Notes under the pieces: generated by a model | Seen by the model: the letters and a program-made list of their open reading frames with translations, nothing else | The model's database searches: none | What the model was told of the DNA's origin: nothing | Shown: positions 51,017 to 60,058 of the stretch, one piece after another | Position numbering within the stretch: the stretch's first letter is position 1 | Layout of the letters: the number at the start of each line of letters is the position of its first letter | Source of the DNA: Pseudomonas sp. UBA1879 | GTDB lineage: Bacteria; Pseudomonadota; Gammaproteobacteria; Pseudomonadales; Pseudomonadaceae | DNA: 64,000 nucleotides | Reading direction: 5' to 3' | Assembly: GCF_002338065.1 (NCBI RefSeq) | Contig: NZ_DDHJ01000024.1 | Span: 57,697-121,696 of the forward strand | Position numbers and translations under genes: made by a program

Positions 51017-51691
51017 TCAATCGAACAGCGCGATTGCCTCGGCTGTTGCATCGGTAATACGACCCCAATCGCCGTTCTTGACCCATGCGTTGTCGATCAT
51101 CCAGGTGCCGCCCACGCACATTACGTTAGGCAGTGCCATGTAGTTTTTCAGGTTGGCTGCGCTGACGCCGCCGGTTGGGCAGAAGCGCACTTCCGGGAAT
51201 GGCCCGCCGAGCGCTCTGATCGCCCCGACACCGCCACTGATTTCGGCTGGAAACAGCTTGAAGCGGCGATAGCCCAAGGCATAACCGATCATGATTTCCG
51301 ACGCGCTGCTGACACCGGGCAGCAGCGGCAATTCGCTCTGCGCGCCCGCTTCCAGCAAATCCTGGGTGCTGCCTGGGGTGACGATGAATTGCGAGCCTGC
51401 ATCTTCTGCTGCTTTGAGCATGTGACGGTCGAGGATCGTGCCCGCGCCCACGCACAGCTCAGGGCGTGCTTCGCGCAGCATGCGAATGGCCTTGAGGCCG
51501 AATTCGGAACGCAGGGTAATTTCCAGCGCGTTCAGGCCGCCTGCTGCCAGCGCATCGGCCAGCGGCAGCACGTCCTGTTCGCGTGCAATGGTGATGACCG
51601 GGAGAATCTTTGCTTTTGCGCAGAGTTCGTCGATCTGGGCAATCTTGCTCGCCATGCTATTCAACGGCTGTTTCACGTGGGTATTTTCCAT
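51017..51691 (-). CDS. eda: Eda, KDPG/KHG aldolase
   Basis: Eda splits 2-keto-3-deoxy-6-phosphogluconate to pyruvate and glyceraldehyde-3-phosphate, the last step of the Entner-Doudoroff pathway. The 224-residue protein has the Schiff-base lysine Lys145 in FKLFPAE and the catalytic Glu57 in LEITLRS. The start MENTHVKQPL at 51691 is likely; an ATG at 51718 would overlap pgl. It is the third gene of zwf-pgl-eda. edd is not in this window, as is usual in Pseudomonas. Confidence 0.96.
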   Translation of the reverse strand: MENTHVKQPLNSMASKIAQIDELCAKAKILPVITIAREQDVLPLADALAAGGLNALEITLRSEFGLKAIRMLREARPELCVGAGTILDRHMLKAAEDAGSQFIVTPGSTQDLLEAGAQSELPLLPGVSSASEIMIGYALGYRRFKLFPAEISGGVGAIRALGGPFPEVRFCPTGGVSAANLKNYMALPNVMCVGGTWMIDNAWVKNGDWGRITDATAEAIALFD

Positions 51692-51708
51692 GGCGGCTGA
51701 TCCTTTGC

Positions 51709-52428
51709 TTATGGGCACCAGTAGATCTCTAGAGACGGGTTGAGGAACGCGCGGATCGGCATTTCGGCGAGATCATCGCCTGCCAGCGCGGCGCGCAGGG
51801 TTTCCAGTTTTGCCTGCCCGGAAACGGACAGGATCGGCGTCGTGGCCGACGCCAACAGTGACCGCGTCATGGTCAGACGCTGATGAGGAATGCTCGGCGC
51901 CAGCATGGGCAGACAGCGGCGCTCGCTGTTCAGGTCCAGCGCTTCGGCCAGGTTCGGGCTGTTCGGGAACAGCGACGCGGTATGACCGTCGTCCCCCATG
52001 CCCAATACCAGCACGTCGATTTTCGGCAGTTCCTTGAGCGCCTCGTCGGTAGCGGCCGCCGCTTCTTCGAGGGTCGTCGTCGGACGATAGAGGCTGAAGA
52101 AGCCTGCTTTCTCCGCCGGGCCCTGAAACAGGAAGCGCTTGAGCAGGCCCGCATTGCTGTCGGCGTGTTCGGTCGGGACCCAACGCTCGTCGGCCAGACT
52201 GATGGCGACTTTGGCCCATTCGATCGGCTTCTGCGCCAGTGCCTGGAAGAACGCGACCGGGCTCTTGCCGCCGGAGACCACCAGCGTCGCAACGCCGTGT
52301 GGATTGCTCGCAATGGCGGCCGTCAGACGATCAGCCACATGGTCGGCCAACGCGTTGGCCAGTTGCTCGGGGTTGTCGAATTCGTTGGCTTTCAGACCCG
52401 CCGGAAACTCAAGTTCACATATCGCCAT
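51709..52428 (-). CDS. pgl: Pgl, 6-phosphogluconolactonase
   Basis: Pgl hydrolyses 6-phosphogluconolactone made by Zwf. The 239-residue protein of the NagB/SugP type has VSGGKSPVAFFQAL, LADERWVPTEHADSNAGLLKR and MGDDGHTASLFP. The ATG at 52428 has GGAGGT upstream and overlaps the zwf end by 14 bp. The longer frame from 52461 lies further inside zwf and is not needed. Confidence 0.96.
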   Translation of the reverse strand: MAICELEFPAGLKANEFDNPEQLANALADHVADRLTAAIASNPHGVATLVVSGGKSPVAFFQALAQKPIEWAKVAISLADERWVPTEHADSNAGLLKRFLFQGPAEKAGFFSLYRPTTTLEEAAAATDEALKELPKIDVLVLGMGDDGHTASLFPNSPNLAEALDLNSERRCLPMLAPSIPHQRLTMTRSLLASATTPILSVSGQAKLETLRAALAGDDLAEMPIRAFLNPSLEIYWCP

Positions 52429-53884
52429 ACCAAGACCTCCCGTCACGAGTAATGAGCGCAATGGAGCTCATCGGCCCCCAAGAGCCCGCTGCATAAGGTT
52501 TGGGCGCATCGCCGGCTTTTTTCCAGCCAGCGATCAGCTGGTCGCACCACTGCCACGCATACTCGATCTCATCTTTACGGACAAACAGATTCTGATTGCC
52601 ACGCATGACCTCCAACAACAACCGCTCATACGCGTCCGGAATCCGGGCGCTGCGGTAGGCGTCGGAGAAGCTCAGTTGCAAGGGGTTGCTGCGCAATTGC
52701 ATGCCTTTGTCCAGGCCCTGGTCCTTGGTCATCACTTGCAGAGAAATACCCTCATCAGGCTGCAAACGAATAATCAGGCGGTTGCTGATCTGCATCCGTT
52801 GTTCCGGGGCGAAGATGTAGTGCGGCGGTTCCTTGAAATGGATCACGATCTGCGACAGCTTCTGCGGCATGCGTTTGCCAGTCCGCAGGTAGAACGGCAC
52901 CCCCGCCCAACGCCAGTTACGGATGTCGGCACGAATGGCAACGAACGTTTCGGTGTCGCTCTGGGTGTTGGAGTTTTCCTCTTCCAGATAACCGGGAACC
53001 GGTTTGCCTTCGCTGTAACCCGCGATGTATTGCCCGCGCACCACTTGGGTAGCGAGGCGTTCCGGGGTGAACGGCGCCAGTGCCTTGAGCACCTTTACCT
53101 TTTCATCGCGGATGCTGTCGGCGGACAGGTCGCTCGGCGGGTCCATCGCAATCAGGCACAGCAGCTGCAACAGGTGGTTCTGGATCATGTCGCGCAGTTG
53201 ACCGGCCTGATCGAAATAGCCCCAACGGCCCTCGATCCCCACTTTCTCCGCCACTGTGATCTCGACGTGGGAGATGTAATTCTGGTTCCACTGGGTTTCG
53301 AACAGGCTGTTGGCAAAGCGCAGCGCGATGAGGTTTTGAACGGTGTCTTTGCCCAGGTAGTGGTCGATCCGATAAACGCGGTTTTCCGGCAGAAACCGCG
53401 CCACAGCGTCGTTGACCCGCTGCGACGAGGCGAGGTCGTGGCCGATCGGCTTTTCCAGGACAGCGCGGGTGCGGTCGGTCAGGCCAACGAGCGCAAGGTT
53501 TTCGCAGATCGCGCCATACACCGAGGCCGGCGTGGCGAAGTAAGCAATCATGGTTTGCGCATCGCCCACGGCTTCGGCGAGAGCAACGTAGTCTTCGCCT
53601 TTGAGGAAATCCACGTGCAGGTAGCTCAGGCGCGCCTGAAAACGCTCAACGTGTTCACCTTCCAACTGGGATTCTGGGACAAAGCGACGCAGGCTCTTGT
53701 CGATGTAGGCCATGTGCTCTTGCGGCGTTCCTGGCTCACGCGCCAAGGCCAGAATTCGGGTCTCGGCATGCAGCAGTCCAGCACGGTCCAGCTGGTACAA
53801 CGCGGGGAACAGTTTGCGCACGGCCAGGTCGCCCAAGGCGCCGAACAAGGCGAAGGTGCACGGTTCAACCGTAATCGAGAGCAT
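52415..53884 (-). CDS. zwf: Zwf, glucose-6-phosphate 1-dehydrogenase
   Basis: Zwf oxidises glucose-6-phosphate, supplying NADPH and feeding the Entner-Doudoroff route. The 489-residue protein has the coenzyme motif GALGDLA at 15-21, EKPIGHDLASS and the substrate signature RIDHYLGK. It is the first gene of zwf-pgl-eda and is divergent from hexR with 231 bases between the two starts; palindromes in that gap fit HexR control. Confidence 0.97.
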   Translation of the reverse strand: MLSITVEPCTFALFGALGDLAVRKLFPALYQLDRAGLLHAETRILALAREPGTPQEHMAYIDKSLRRFVPESQLEGEHVERFQARLSYLHVDFLKGEDYVALAEAVGDAQTMIAYFATPASVYGAICENLALVGLTDRTRAVLEKPIGHDLASSQRVNDAVARFLPENRVYRIDHYLGKDTVQNLIALRFANSLFETQWNQNYISHVEITVAEKVGIEGRWGYFDQAGQLRDMIQNHLLQLLCLIAMDPPSDLSADSIRDEKVKVLKALAPFTPERLATQVVRGQYIAGYSEGKPVPGYLEEENSNTQSDTETFVAIRADIRNWRWAGVPFYLRTGKRMPQKLSQIVIHFKEPPHYIFAPEQRMQISNRLIIRLQPDEGISLQVMTKDQGLDKGMQLRSNPLQLSFSDAYRSARIPDAYERLLLEVMRGNQNLFVRKDEIEYAWQWCDQLIAGWKKAGDAPKPYAAGSWGPMSSIALITRDGRSWYGDM

Positions 53885-53949
53885 AATGTTGGTTCTTTTA
53901 TCAAGTTAGGCTACAAATACCTTTTTTAAAGGCGTTACTCAAGGCCAAA

Positions 53950-53968
53950 TGTAGTAATAACCACAACA
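53950..53968. promoter_or_regulatory. Candidate HexR operator 1 in the zwf-hexR gap
   Basis: TGTAGT and ACAACA face each other as imperfect inverted half-sites across seven A/T-rich bases (TGTWGT-N7-ACWACA). HexR is known to bind inverted TGT/ACA-type half-sites upstream of zwf in Pseudomonas; the assignment here is by position and pattern only. Confidence 0.4.
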
Positions 53969-53990
53969 TTTACCCAATAAACACATTACA

Positions 53991-54004
53991 GTGGTGATCA
54001 CTAC
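53991..54004. promoter_or_regulatory. Palindrome in the zwf-hexR gap (possible second operator)
   Basis: GTGGTGATCACTAC is a palindrome with a perfect GTGATCAC core and one mismatched pair in the 14 bases. It lies between the divergent zwf and hexR starts and may be another HexR site or a site for a second regulator. Confidence 0.4.
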
Positions 54005-54115
54005 AGGCCCCCAGTACGATAGGCCACCTTTGCTACAGGCTAAAGGCCCAGTTGCACACCTTTTGCAGAAATGCCGATAGAACAGCCTGTTACCGCTTCA
54101 CGAGAAGGACTTTGA

Positions 54116-54985
54116 ATGGACCGCGTACGCAATCTGCTGGAGCAAATCCAGAGCCGTCTTGAAGAATTGAACAAGGCCGAGCGCAAGGTCGCCGAGGTGA
54201 TCCTGAGTAATCCTCAGCAGGCCACCCGGTTCAGTATTGCGGCGCTGGCCCAGGCGGCGAAAGTCAGCGAACCCACCGTCAATCGCTTCTGCCGCTCGTT
54301 CGACGTCAGTGGTTACCCGGAACTCAAATTGCAACTGGCTCAGAGTCTGGCCAGCGGCGCCGCATACGTCAGCCGTGCCGTGGAAGCGGACGACAATCCT
54401 GAAGCCTACACCCGCAAGATTTTCGCCAGTGCCATTGCCTCGCTCGACAGCGTGTGTCAGGTGCTGGACCCGACCCTGATCAGCCGGGCGGTGGACCTGT
54501 TGATACAAGCGCGGCAGATCCACTTCTTCGGCCTTGGCGCTTCGGCGCCGGTGGCACTGGACGCTCAACACAAGTTTTTCCGTTTCAACCTGGCCGTCAC
54601 GGCTCATGCCGATGTTTTGATGCAGCGCATGCTGGCGTCGGTGGCGCACACGGGGGAGTTGTTCGTGATCATTTCCTACACCGGCCGCACCCGCGAACTG
54701 GTGGAAGTGGCACGTATCGCTCGCGAGAATGGGGCCTCGGTACTCGGCCTCACGGCGGCAGGTTCGCCGCTGGCCAAGGCCAGTACGTTGAGCCTGAATA
54801 TTCCGCTGCCTGAGGACACCGACATTTATATGCCGATGACTTCGCGGATCATCCAGCTTACGGTGCTCGACGTACTGGCGACTGGCATGACCTTGCGCCG
54901 CGGCGTGGACTTCCAGCCGCATCTGCGCAAGATCAAGGAAAGCCTCAACGCCAGTCGTTATCCGGTAGACGACGAACTGGGCTGA
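54116..54985 (+). CDS. hexR: HexR, RpiR-family repressor of glucose metabolism
   Basis: HexR represses zwf, eda, edd and gap genes and is released by KDPG. The 289-residue protein has an N-terminal RpiR helix-turn-helix (about 1-80, FSIAALAQAAKVSEPTVNRFCRSFDVSGYPELK) and a C-terminal SIS sugar-phosphate domain (about 125-260, FFGLGASAPVALDAQHKF and ISYTGRTREL). AAGGA precedes the ATG. It is divergent from zwf, the usual arrangement. Confidence 0.95.
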   Translation: MDRVRNLLEQIQSRLEELNKAERKVAEVILSNPQQATRFSIAALAQAAKVSEPTVNRFCRSFDVSGYPELKLQLAQSLASGAAYVSRAVEADDNPEAYTRKIFASAIASLDSVCQVLDPTLISRAVDLLIQARQIHFFGLGASAPVALDAQHKFFRFNLAVTAHADVLMQRMLASVAHTGELFVIISYTGRTRELVEVARIARENGASVLGLTAAGSPLAKASTLSLNIPLPEDTDIYMPMTSRIIQLTVLDVLATGMTLRRGVDFQPHLRKIKESLNASRYPVDDELG

Positions 54986-54995
54986 GCCGCCCGCC

Positions 54996-56663
54996 TTACT
55001 TCACCACCCTCCCCACGCCGCGACCACGAGGATCGGAGGCGGTCTCGACTTTGGTGCCATCGATCTTGATCGCCTGCACGTTGCCCATGGACCAGCCCTG
55101 ATCCTTGAGCGTGTAGCCCATGGCTTTCAACTCATCAGCGACCGGCGCGGGCAATGGCGCGAATTTCTCGGTGTAGATCGTGTCCTTGGGCAGCAACTGA
55201 TGGTGCACCCGTGGCGCAGCGACGGCGTCTTTTAACGGCATGTGGAAATCGTAAAGGTTGTTCAGCACCTGAAACACGGTGGTGAAGATTCTTGAGCCAC
55301 CCGGCGTGCCCAGCACCAGGGTTACCGCGCCATCCCGGGTGACCAGGCTCGGGCTCATGGAAGACAGCATACGCTTGCCGGGCTCGATGGCATTGGCGTC
55401 GCCGCCAATCACGCCAAACGCATTGGCCACGCCAGACTTGGCGCTGAAATCGTCCATTTCGTCGTTCAGCAGGAAGCCCGCGCCCTTGACCACAACGCCG
55501 CTGCCGTAATCCCAATTCAGCGTGTACGTGTTGCTGACCGCGTTGCCCTTCGCATCGACGATGGAAAAATGTGTGGTCTGGTGCGACTCAAGTCCGGCCT
55601 TCACATTTTCGGTCGGCGAAATGCCCGTGGGGTTGATCTCTCGGGCGCGCTGAGCCAGATACACGTGGTCTGTCAGCTCACTGACCGGCGCTTTTGAAAA
55701 GTCCGGGTCGCCCAGGTAGTTGGCGCGATCGGCAAACACACGCTTTTCGATCTCCGCCAGCAGATGAATGTAGCGCGCAGAGTTGAGCGGCAAGCCCTTG
55801 AAGTCATTCCCCAACGCCTGCTTGATGCCGATCAGTTGGGCCAGTGCCACACCGCCCGAACTGGGCAGCGGCGCTGTGTAAAGGGTGTTGCCGTTGAAGT
55901 TGATGTGCAGGGGCTTGCGCCAGACTGCCTTGTAATCGGCAAGGTCCTGTTTGGTGATGAGGCCGTTGTCGGCCTGCATTTGCGCGACCAGCAGCTCGGC
56001 GGTCTGACCCTTGTAAAACTCATCGACGCCTTTGTCGGCGATGCGTTCGAGGGTCTTGGCCAGTTCGGGCTGACGGAAGGTTTCGCCTTTTTTCATGCCG
56101 CCGAAGTAGTCGCCGAAGTTGGTCTTGCCGTTGAGCTGTTTGATGGCTTCAGCGCCGTACATGTTTTGCTTGTCCGCGACAATGAAGCCGTTGCGCGCGT
56201 AACCGATGGCGGGGGTGAGCAATTCCGCCCAAGGCAACTTGCCGAACTTCTGATGCGCTTCCCACAGACCCATGACGGTGCCCGGCACCCCGGACGCTCG
56301 GGCACCGATCAGGCTCATGCCGGGAATCACGTTGCCCTTGTCATCGAGGTACATGTCGCGGCTGGCGGCGTTCGGTGCCGTTTCGCGGTAGTCGAGGAAG
56401 TAGGGCCTGCCGTTCATGAAAAGGGTCATGAAGCCTCCACCGCCGATGTTGCCCGCTTCGGGGTAGGTGACCGCCAGGGTGAAGGCCGTGGCGACGGCGG
56501 CGTCGACGGCGTTGCCGCCCTTTTTGAGAATCTGCTCGGCGACGTCAGCGCCGTACTGGTCCGGCGACGCGACGGCGCCGCCTTCCAGCATGACCGCGTA
56601 CACCGGCGAACTGACGGCGAAAATCACCGACAAGGCGAGAGTTTTGAGCGTCACGACTCGCAT
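54996..56663 (-). CDS. ggt: Ggt, gamma-glutamyltranspeptidase
   Basis: Ggt cleaves the gamma-glutamyl bond of glutathione in the periplasm. The 555-residue precursor has a signal peptide (about 1-23, ending SSPVYA) and matures by self-cleavage before Thr363 in HQTTHFSIVD, giving large and small subunits. The TTHFS motif, the SSGG oxyanion motif (PLPSSGGVALAQ) and GTPGGSRIFTTV are present. It converges on hexR with only 10 bases between stops. Confidence 0.94.
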   Translation of the reverse strand: MRVVTLKTLALSVIFAVSSPVYAVMLEGGAVASPDQYGADVAEQILKKGGNAVDAAVATAFTLAVTYPEAGNIGGGGFMTLFMNGRPYFLDYRETAPNAASRDMYLDDKGNVIPGMSLIGARASGVPGTVMGLWEAHQKFGKLPWAELLTPAIGYARNGFIVADKQNMYGAEAIKQLNGKTNFGDYFGGMKKGETFRQPELAKTLERIADKGVDEFYKGQTAELLVAQMQADNGLITKQDLADYKAVWRKPLHINFNGNTLYTAPLPSSGGVALAQLIGIKQALGNDFKGLPLNSARYIHLLAEIEKRVFADRANYLGDPDFSKAPVSELTDHVYLAQRAREINPTGISPTENVKAGLESHQTTHFSIVDAKGNAVSNTYTLNWDYGSGVVVKGAGFLLNDEMDDFSAKSGVANAFGVIGGDANAIEPGKRMLSSMSPSLVTRDGAVTLVLGTPGGSRIFTTVFQVLNNLYDFHMPLKDAVAAPRVHHQLLPKDTIYTEKFAPLPAPVADELKAMGYTLKDQGWSMGNVQAIKIDGTKVETASDPRGRGVGRVVK

Positions 56664-57093
56664 GGAGCGTCCTTATATGAGCAAGGGTGTCAGCTTGTGA
56701 CAGAGAGGCTGTCTGAATGCTGACCAGACTAGCGCTCAGCGCCTGACGATGTGAGGTAAATATTTATCGCTCACCTAAAAAGATCCCCCAAAAGCAGTCG
56801 TTGACCTGCATGCCCTACCGACCTCCCAATTCGGTTCAAAGAGACATCCGACGTGCCAGGCGGGTGCTGTGACGATGACCCATCGCTCTCGCTGCCGTCG
56901 TACCTCCGGCGTCTCTCGCCGAGTATGTGCTCACCGCACGGTCAGTGAATGCTGCCAATCGGTTGCCATCGCGCAGGCAGCGTCGCGATAAGCGTCGCGG
57001 GTTTGATTTCCAATGGTTCAGTTGCCCAGGCTTTGACATGGCTAATGTAAACACAGCGCATGGCTGCGCTGACCGTTGCATGGAGCATTGTTC
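56664..57093. other. 430-base intergenic region between ggt and the metalloprotease gene
   Basis: I see no gene that I can support. It contains the promoter of ggt on the minus strand (A/T-rich GTAAATATTTATCGCTCACCTAAAAAGATCC near 56755-56788) and the promoter for the metalloprotease on the plus strand. An 81-codon minus-strand frame at 56836-57081 has an arginine-rich composition typical of antisense noise and no ribosome site. Confidence 0.4.
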
Positions 57094-58383
57094 ATGAAAT
57101 TGATCTCAACCCTGATGGCGATCGTCGTGATCACCGTCGCTGCGCTGTTTCTCAGGAATCTGGAAGGTCAGCCCTTTCTTGGGACAGCGCCTGAACCTGC
57201 CCAGACCGATGAGGCCTTTCAAGCCGCGCTGAACACCCTTCGGAATTTCCCCGCCACGCAACTCGTCCAGGAGGTGAGCGTTGATCCCCATGCGATCACC
57301 ATGAATCAGAAGAGCCTGAAGCTCACGCTGATCGACCATCTGATCACCGCCAGCAAAGTGCGCAGCGAGCAAATCACCAACCCCGATGGTTCGCAAAGCG
57401 TGGTCTGGTTCGGCAACCTTGAGCCTCATGCCACCGTGCAGCCCGAGATTCCGCAATGGCAGGATCCTTTGAATTCGATCACCCTGGTGAAAGCCGGGCA
57501 GACCATCACCGGTACGATCCGGCAAGGATCGAAGCTTTATGAGATCCGACCTATCGGCCCTGACAGGCATGTAGTCGTCGTTCTGGACGGCGCGAAAATG
57601 CCACCTGAGCAAGACCACAGCGATCGCCCGAAGCCCCCCGCCAACAAGAACAAAAGCGTGGCGCCCAAAGCTCCTGCCAGATCGTCCAACGCTGCGCTCA
57701 CCAACATCGACGTCATGACCGTGGTGCCGCAAAAGACCGTGTCCGAGTATCAAGGGGACATGATGGCGTTGATGCAGCTGGCCGTGGCGTTGGCCAATCA
57801 GAGTTACATCAACAGCCTGATCGGCATCCGGCTGCAACTGGTGGCCTACCACGTCACTGATTACGTGCCGCAGGGCGCATTTCCCGGACTCGACCTTATC
57901 CGCTTACAGAACCCGGACGACGGCTATATGGACGACTCGATCAGGGTGCGCAATGAAACCGCCGCAGACGTGGTGATTTATATCTACCGTGCCGCCCCCG
58001 CCTCAGATGGGTCACAGAGTTGCGGACAAGCCTTGCAAAATGGGTCCACAGCCGATACTGCGTTCGCAATGGTGAATTACGAATGCATCGCCAACTTCAC
58101 CTTTGCCCACGAGATCGGCCACCTGCAATCCGCGCGTCACGAAATCGACAGCGACCCTTCACAGACACCCTACCCTTTCGGCCACGCGTATCGCTTTTCA
58201 GTGGGCGGAAACATGTGGCACACGATAGTCGGCACTCAGCCGAATCCGCCCACATCGCAGCGGCTCAACCTGTGGTCCAACCCTGATATTCGCTATGAAG
58301 GTGTGCCGATGGGTGATGCCGAGACAGCCGACAATCATCGCGTGCTCGAACTGACCAAAAGCGCGGTGTCGGGCTACCGATGA
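57094..58383 (+). CDS. Metzincin-like zinc metalloprotease, exported or membrane-anchored
   Basis: The 429-residue protein begins with a hydrophobic signal or anchor (MKLISTLMAIVVITVAALFL). The first half resembles no family that I recognise and has a Lys/Pro-rich linker at about 175-200. The second half looks like a reprolysin-type protease: VVPQKT...NQSYINSLIGIRLQLVAYHVTDY leads to HEIGHLQSARHE at 339-350, with zinc ligands His339, His343 and His349, catalytic Glu340, and a Met-turn candidate Met374. The usual HExxHxxGxxH glycine is Ser here. GGAG lies 8 bases before the ATG at 57094, favoured over 57076. Confidence 0.7.
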   Translation: MKLISTLMAIVVITVAALFLRNLEGQPFLGTAPEPAQTDEAFQAALNTLRNFPATQLVQEVSVDPHAITMNQKSLKLTLIDHLITASKVRSEQITNPDGSQSVVWFGNLEPHATVQPEIPQWQDPLNSITLVKAGQTITGTIRQGSKLYEIRPIGPDRHVVVVLDGAKMPPEQDHSDRPKPPANKNKSVAPKAPARSSNAALTNIDVMTVVPQKTVSEYQGDMMALMQLAVALANQSYINSLIGIRLQLVAYHVTDYVPQGAFPGLDLIRLQNPDDGYMDDSIRVRNETAADVVIYIYRAAPASDGSQSCGQALQNGSTADTAFAMVNYECIANFTFAHEIGHLQSARHEIDSDPSQTPYPFGHAYRFSVGGNMWHTIVGTQPNPPTSQRLNLWSNPDIRYEGVPMGDAETADNHRVLELTKSAVSGYR

Positions 58384-58385
58384 AC

Positions 58386-59282
58386 TCAGGCTGCGTAATT
58401 GGCCAGCTTCTGCTGAATGAAATCCAGAAAGCACTGAATTCGTAAGGCCAGTTGCGAGTTGCGGTAGTAAACCGCGTGGATCGGCTGGCGATACCCGCTG
58501 TTGGCATGCGCAAGGACAACCTTCAGGCGACCGAGGCGGATGTCTTCATGGGTCATGAAGTGCGATAGACAGACGATGCCCTCGCCCGCCAGCGCCAGTT
58601 GCCGCAAGGTTTCGCCACTGGACGCGGACACGGTCGGTCGAATGAACAGGCGATCCCCTTCAGCATGACGCAACGGCCAGTGATTCAGCGTCTCGGTCTG
58701 CGTAAAGCCCAGCAACGAATGCTCGCTCAACGCCTCGACGGTCTTCGGCGTGCCGTGCTTTTTCAAGTAATCGGGGCTGGCGAGAATGTTCAGCGGGCTG
58801 GAGCCCAGCGCGCGCGCATGCAACGTCGAGTCCGCCAGTGCGCCGATGCGGATCGCCACATCGGTGCTTTGCTCCAGCAAGTCGATGATCAGGTCATTGC
58901 TGTTCAGTTCCAGTTGGATATCCGGGTACAGCGCCCGGAATTCGGCCACGTAGGGCACGATGGAATGCAGCATGAAGGGCGACGCGGCGTTGATCCGCAA
59001 GCGGCCGGAGGGGGTCTGTTGACGGAGCGACATGCGCTCTTCCAGCTCTTCCAGCTGCCCGAGAATCTGCTTGGCGCGTTCGAGGAAAAACTTGCCCTCC
59101 TCGGTCAGATCCATGCGCCGCGTGGTGCGATTGATCAGCGTGGTGCCGAGCTTGGCTTCGAGACGCGACAGCGTGCGACTGATCGCCGACGGCGTCTGCC
59201 CCACCTGCTCGGCGGCGGCAGAAATCGAGCCGCTTTCGATCACTGAGACGAACACCTGCAACTCATCGGATCGCGCTTTCAC
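58386..59282 (-). CDS. LysR-type transcriptional regulator
   Basis: The 298-residue protein has the N-terminal winged helix-turn-helix of LysR regulators (about 5-60, VIESGSISAAAEQVGQTPSAISRTLSRLEAKLGTTLINRTTRRMDLTEEG) and a periplasmic-binding-like effector domain (about 90-290). It belongs to the large CrgA-like group. It has no divergent partner gene here; it converges on the metalloprotease gene with only 2 bases between stops. Targets unknown. Confidence 0.88.
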   Translation of the reverse strand: MKARSDELQVFVSVIESGSISAAAEQVGQTPSAISRTLSRLEAKLGTTLINRTTRRMDLTEEGKFFLERAKQILGQLEELEERMSLRQQTPSGRLRINAASPFMLHSIVPYVAEFRALYPDIQLELNSNDLIIDLLEQSTDVAIRIGALADSTLHARALGSSPLNILASPDYLKKHGTPKTVEALSEHSLLGFTQTETLNHWPLRHAEGDRLFIRPTVSASSGETLRQLALAGEGIVCLSHFMTHEDIRLGRLKVVLAHANSGYRQPIHAVYYRNSQLALRIQCFLDFIQQKLANYAA

Positions 59283-59357
59283 GCCTGTCCTCCCTTCAAA
59301 ACAGCCTGAATGGTCGTCGCGTTTTTACGCAAAGCCCCGGGCGTCATAACCGGGCGC

Positions 59358-59921
59358 TCATGGCAGCAGCCCGGCAGCGCGATAGGCCTTAATCGTCGTG
59401 TCGAACACGCCAATATCGCCACGCCCCCGCGCCACCAATTGGGCGCCTTCCACTGCAGCGTAGATCGCCATGGCTTGTTCTTGCGCCTGGTCTGCTGACA
59501 GCTGCGGACGACAGATCGCCAGCACTTCGCTCAACCACTTGACGTTGACATCGGTGAAGTTGTCCACCTCAACCCGCACTTCCGGCGGCAAGTCGTCGTA
59601 CTCGGCGGCCATGATGCCGCACAGGCACATGCGGTTGTCGTTGACCAACGCCGCCCGAAAGATCCCGGTGTAGCCCTGCATCCATTTCCCAAGGTCATCG
59701 GACTGGGCTCGAAGTTCCGTGAGATAGGCGTAGCCGTCCTCGGTGTAGCGCCGGGCCAGCGCACTGCCCAGATCCCCTTTGGTGGGGAAATGGTAGTGAA
59801 TGCTCGCGCTTTTGATACCGACTTCCTTGGCCAGCTCGCGGAAGCTCAAACCGTTGTAGCCTCGGGTCTGCACCATTTTGCGGGCGACCGTCATGATCGT
59901 TTCGCGGGTGTCCAGCGTCAT
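59358..59921 (-). CDS. TetR-family repressor
   Basis: The 187-residue protein has a TetR DNA-binding domain (about 5-55, TIMTVARKMVQTRGYNGLSFRELAKEVGIKSASIHYHFPTKGDL) and a helical effector domain containing Cys residues (RMCLCGIMAAE). It is divergent from a glutathione S-transferase gene, and two matching palindromes lie between them, so it most likely represses that gene and itself. The inducer is unknown. Confidence 0.88.
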   Translation of the reverse strand: MTLDTRETIMTVARKMVQTRGYNGLSFRELAKEVGIKSASIHYHFPTKGDLGSALARRYTEDGYAYLTELRAQSDDLGKWMQGYTGIFRAALVNDNRMCLCGIMAAEYDDLPPEVRVEVDNFTDVNVKWLSEVLAICRPQLSADQAQEQAMAIYAAVEGAQLVARGRGDIGVFDTTIKAYRAAGLLP

Positions 59922-59973
59922 GCCTCATACCTCCCGATTGGACGCGCCAACCACTCGCGGCCAAAAATAATTC

Positions 59974-59993
59974 TGCCTATCGATAGATAGGCA
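59974..59993. promoter_or_regulatory. TetR operator, site 1
   Basis: TGCCTATCGATAGATAGGCA has perfect 8-base arms (TGCCTATC and GATAGGCA) around GATA, directly upstream of tetR. Confidence 0.65.
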
Positions 59994-60024
59994 TTGACAC
60001 AGAAATTCGTCTGCGGGCATTGTA

Positions 60025-60044
60025 TACCTACCGATAGATAGACA
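60025..60044. promoter_or_regulatory. TetR operator, site 2
   Basis: TACCTACCGATAGATAGACA is a related, less symmetrical copy of site 1 (CTAYCGATAGATAG core), with its left edge 51 bases from that of site 1 and 15 bases before the gst ATG. A repressor bound here would block the gst promoter region. Confidence 0.6.
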
Positions 60045-60058
60045 GCTATGGAGCTCGC

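Noticed and set aside
52139..53929. 596-codon plus-strand frame opposite zwf and pgl
   Set aside because: Antisense shadow of zwf and pgl with low-information composition; no ribosome site or domain.
56836..57081. 81-codon minus-strand frame in the ggt-metalloprotease gap
   Set aside because: Arg-rich and Ser-rich composition, no ribosome site, no recognisable pattern.
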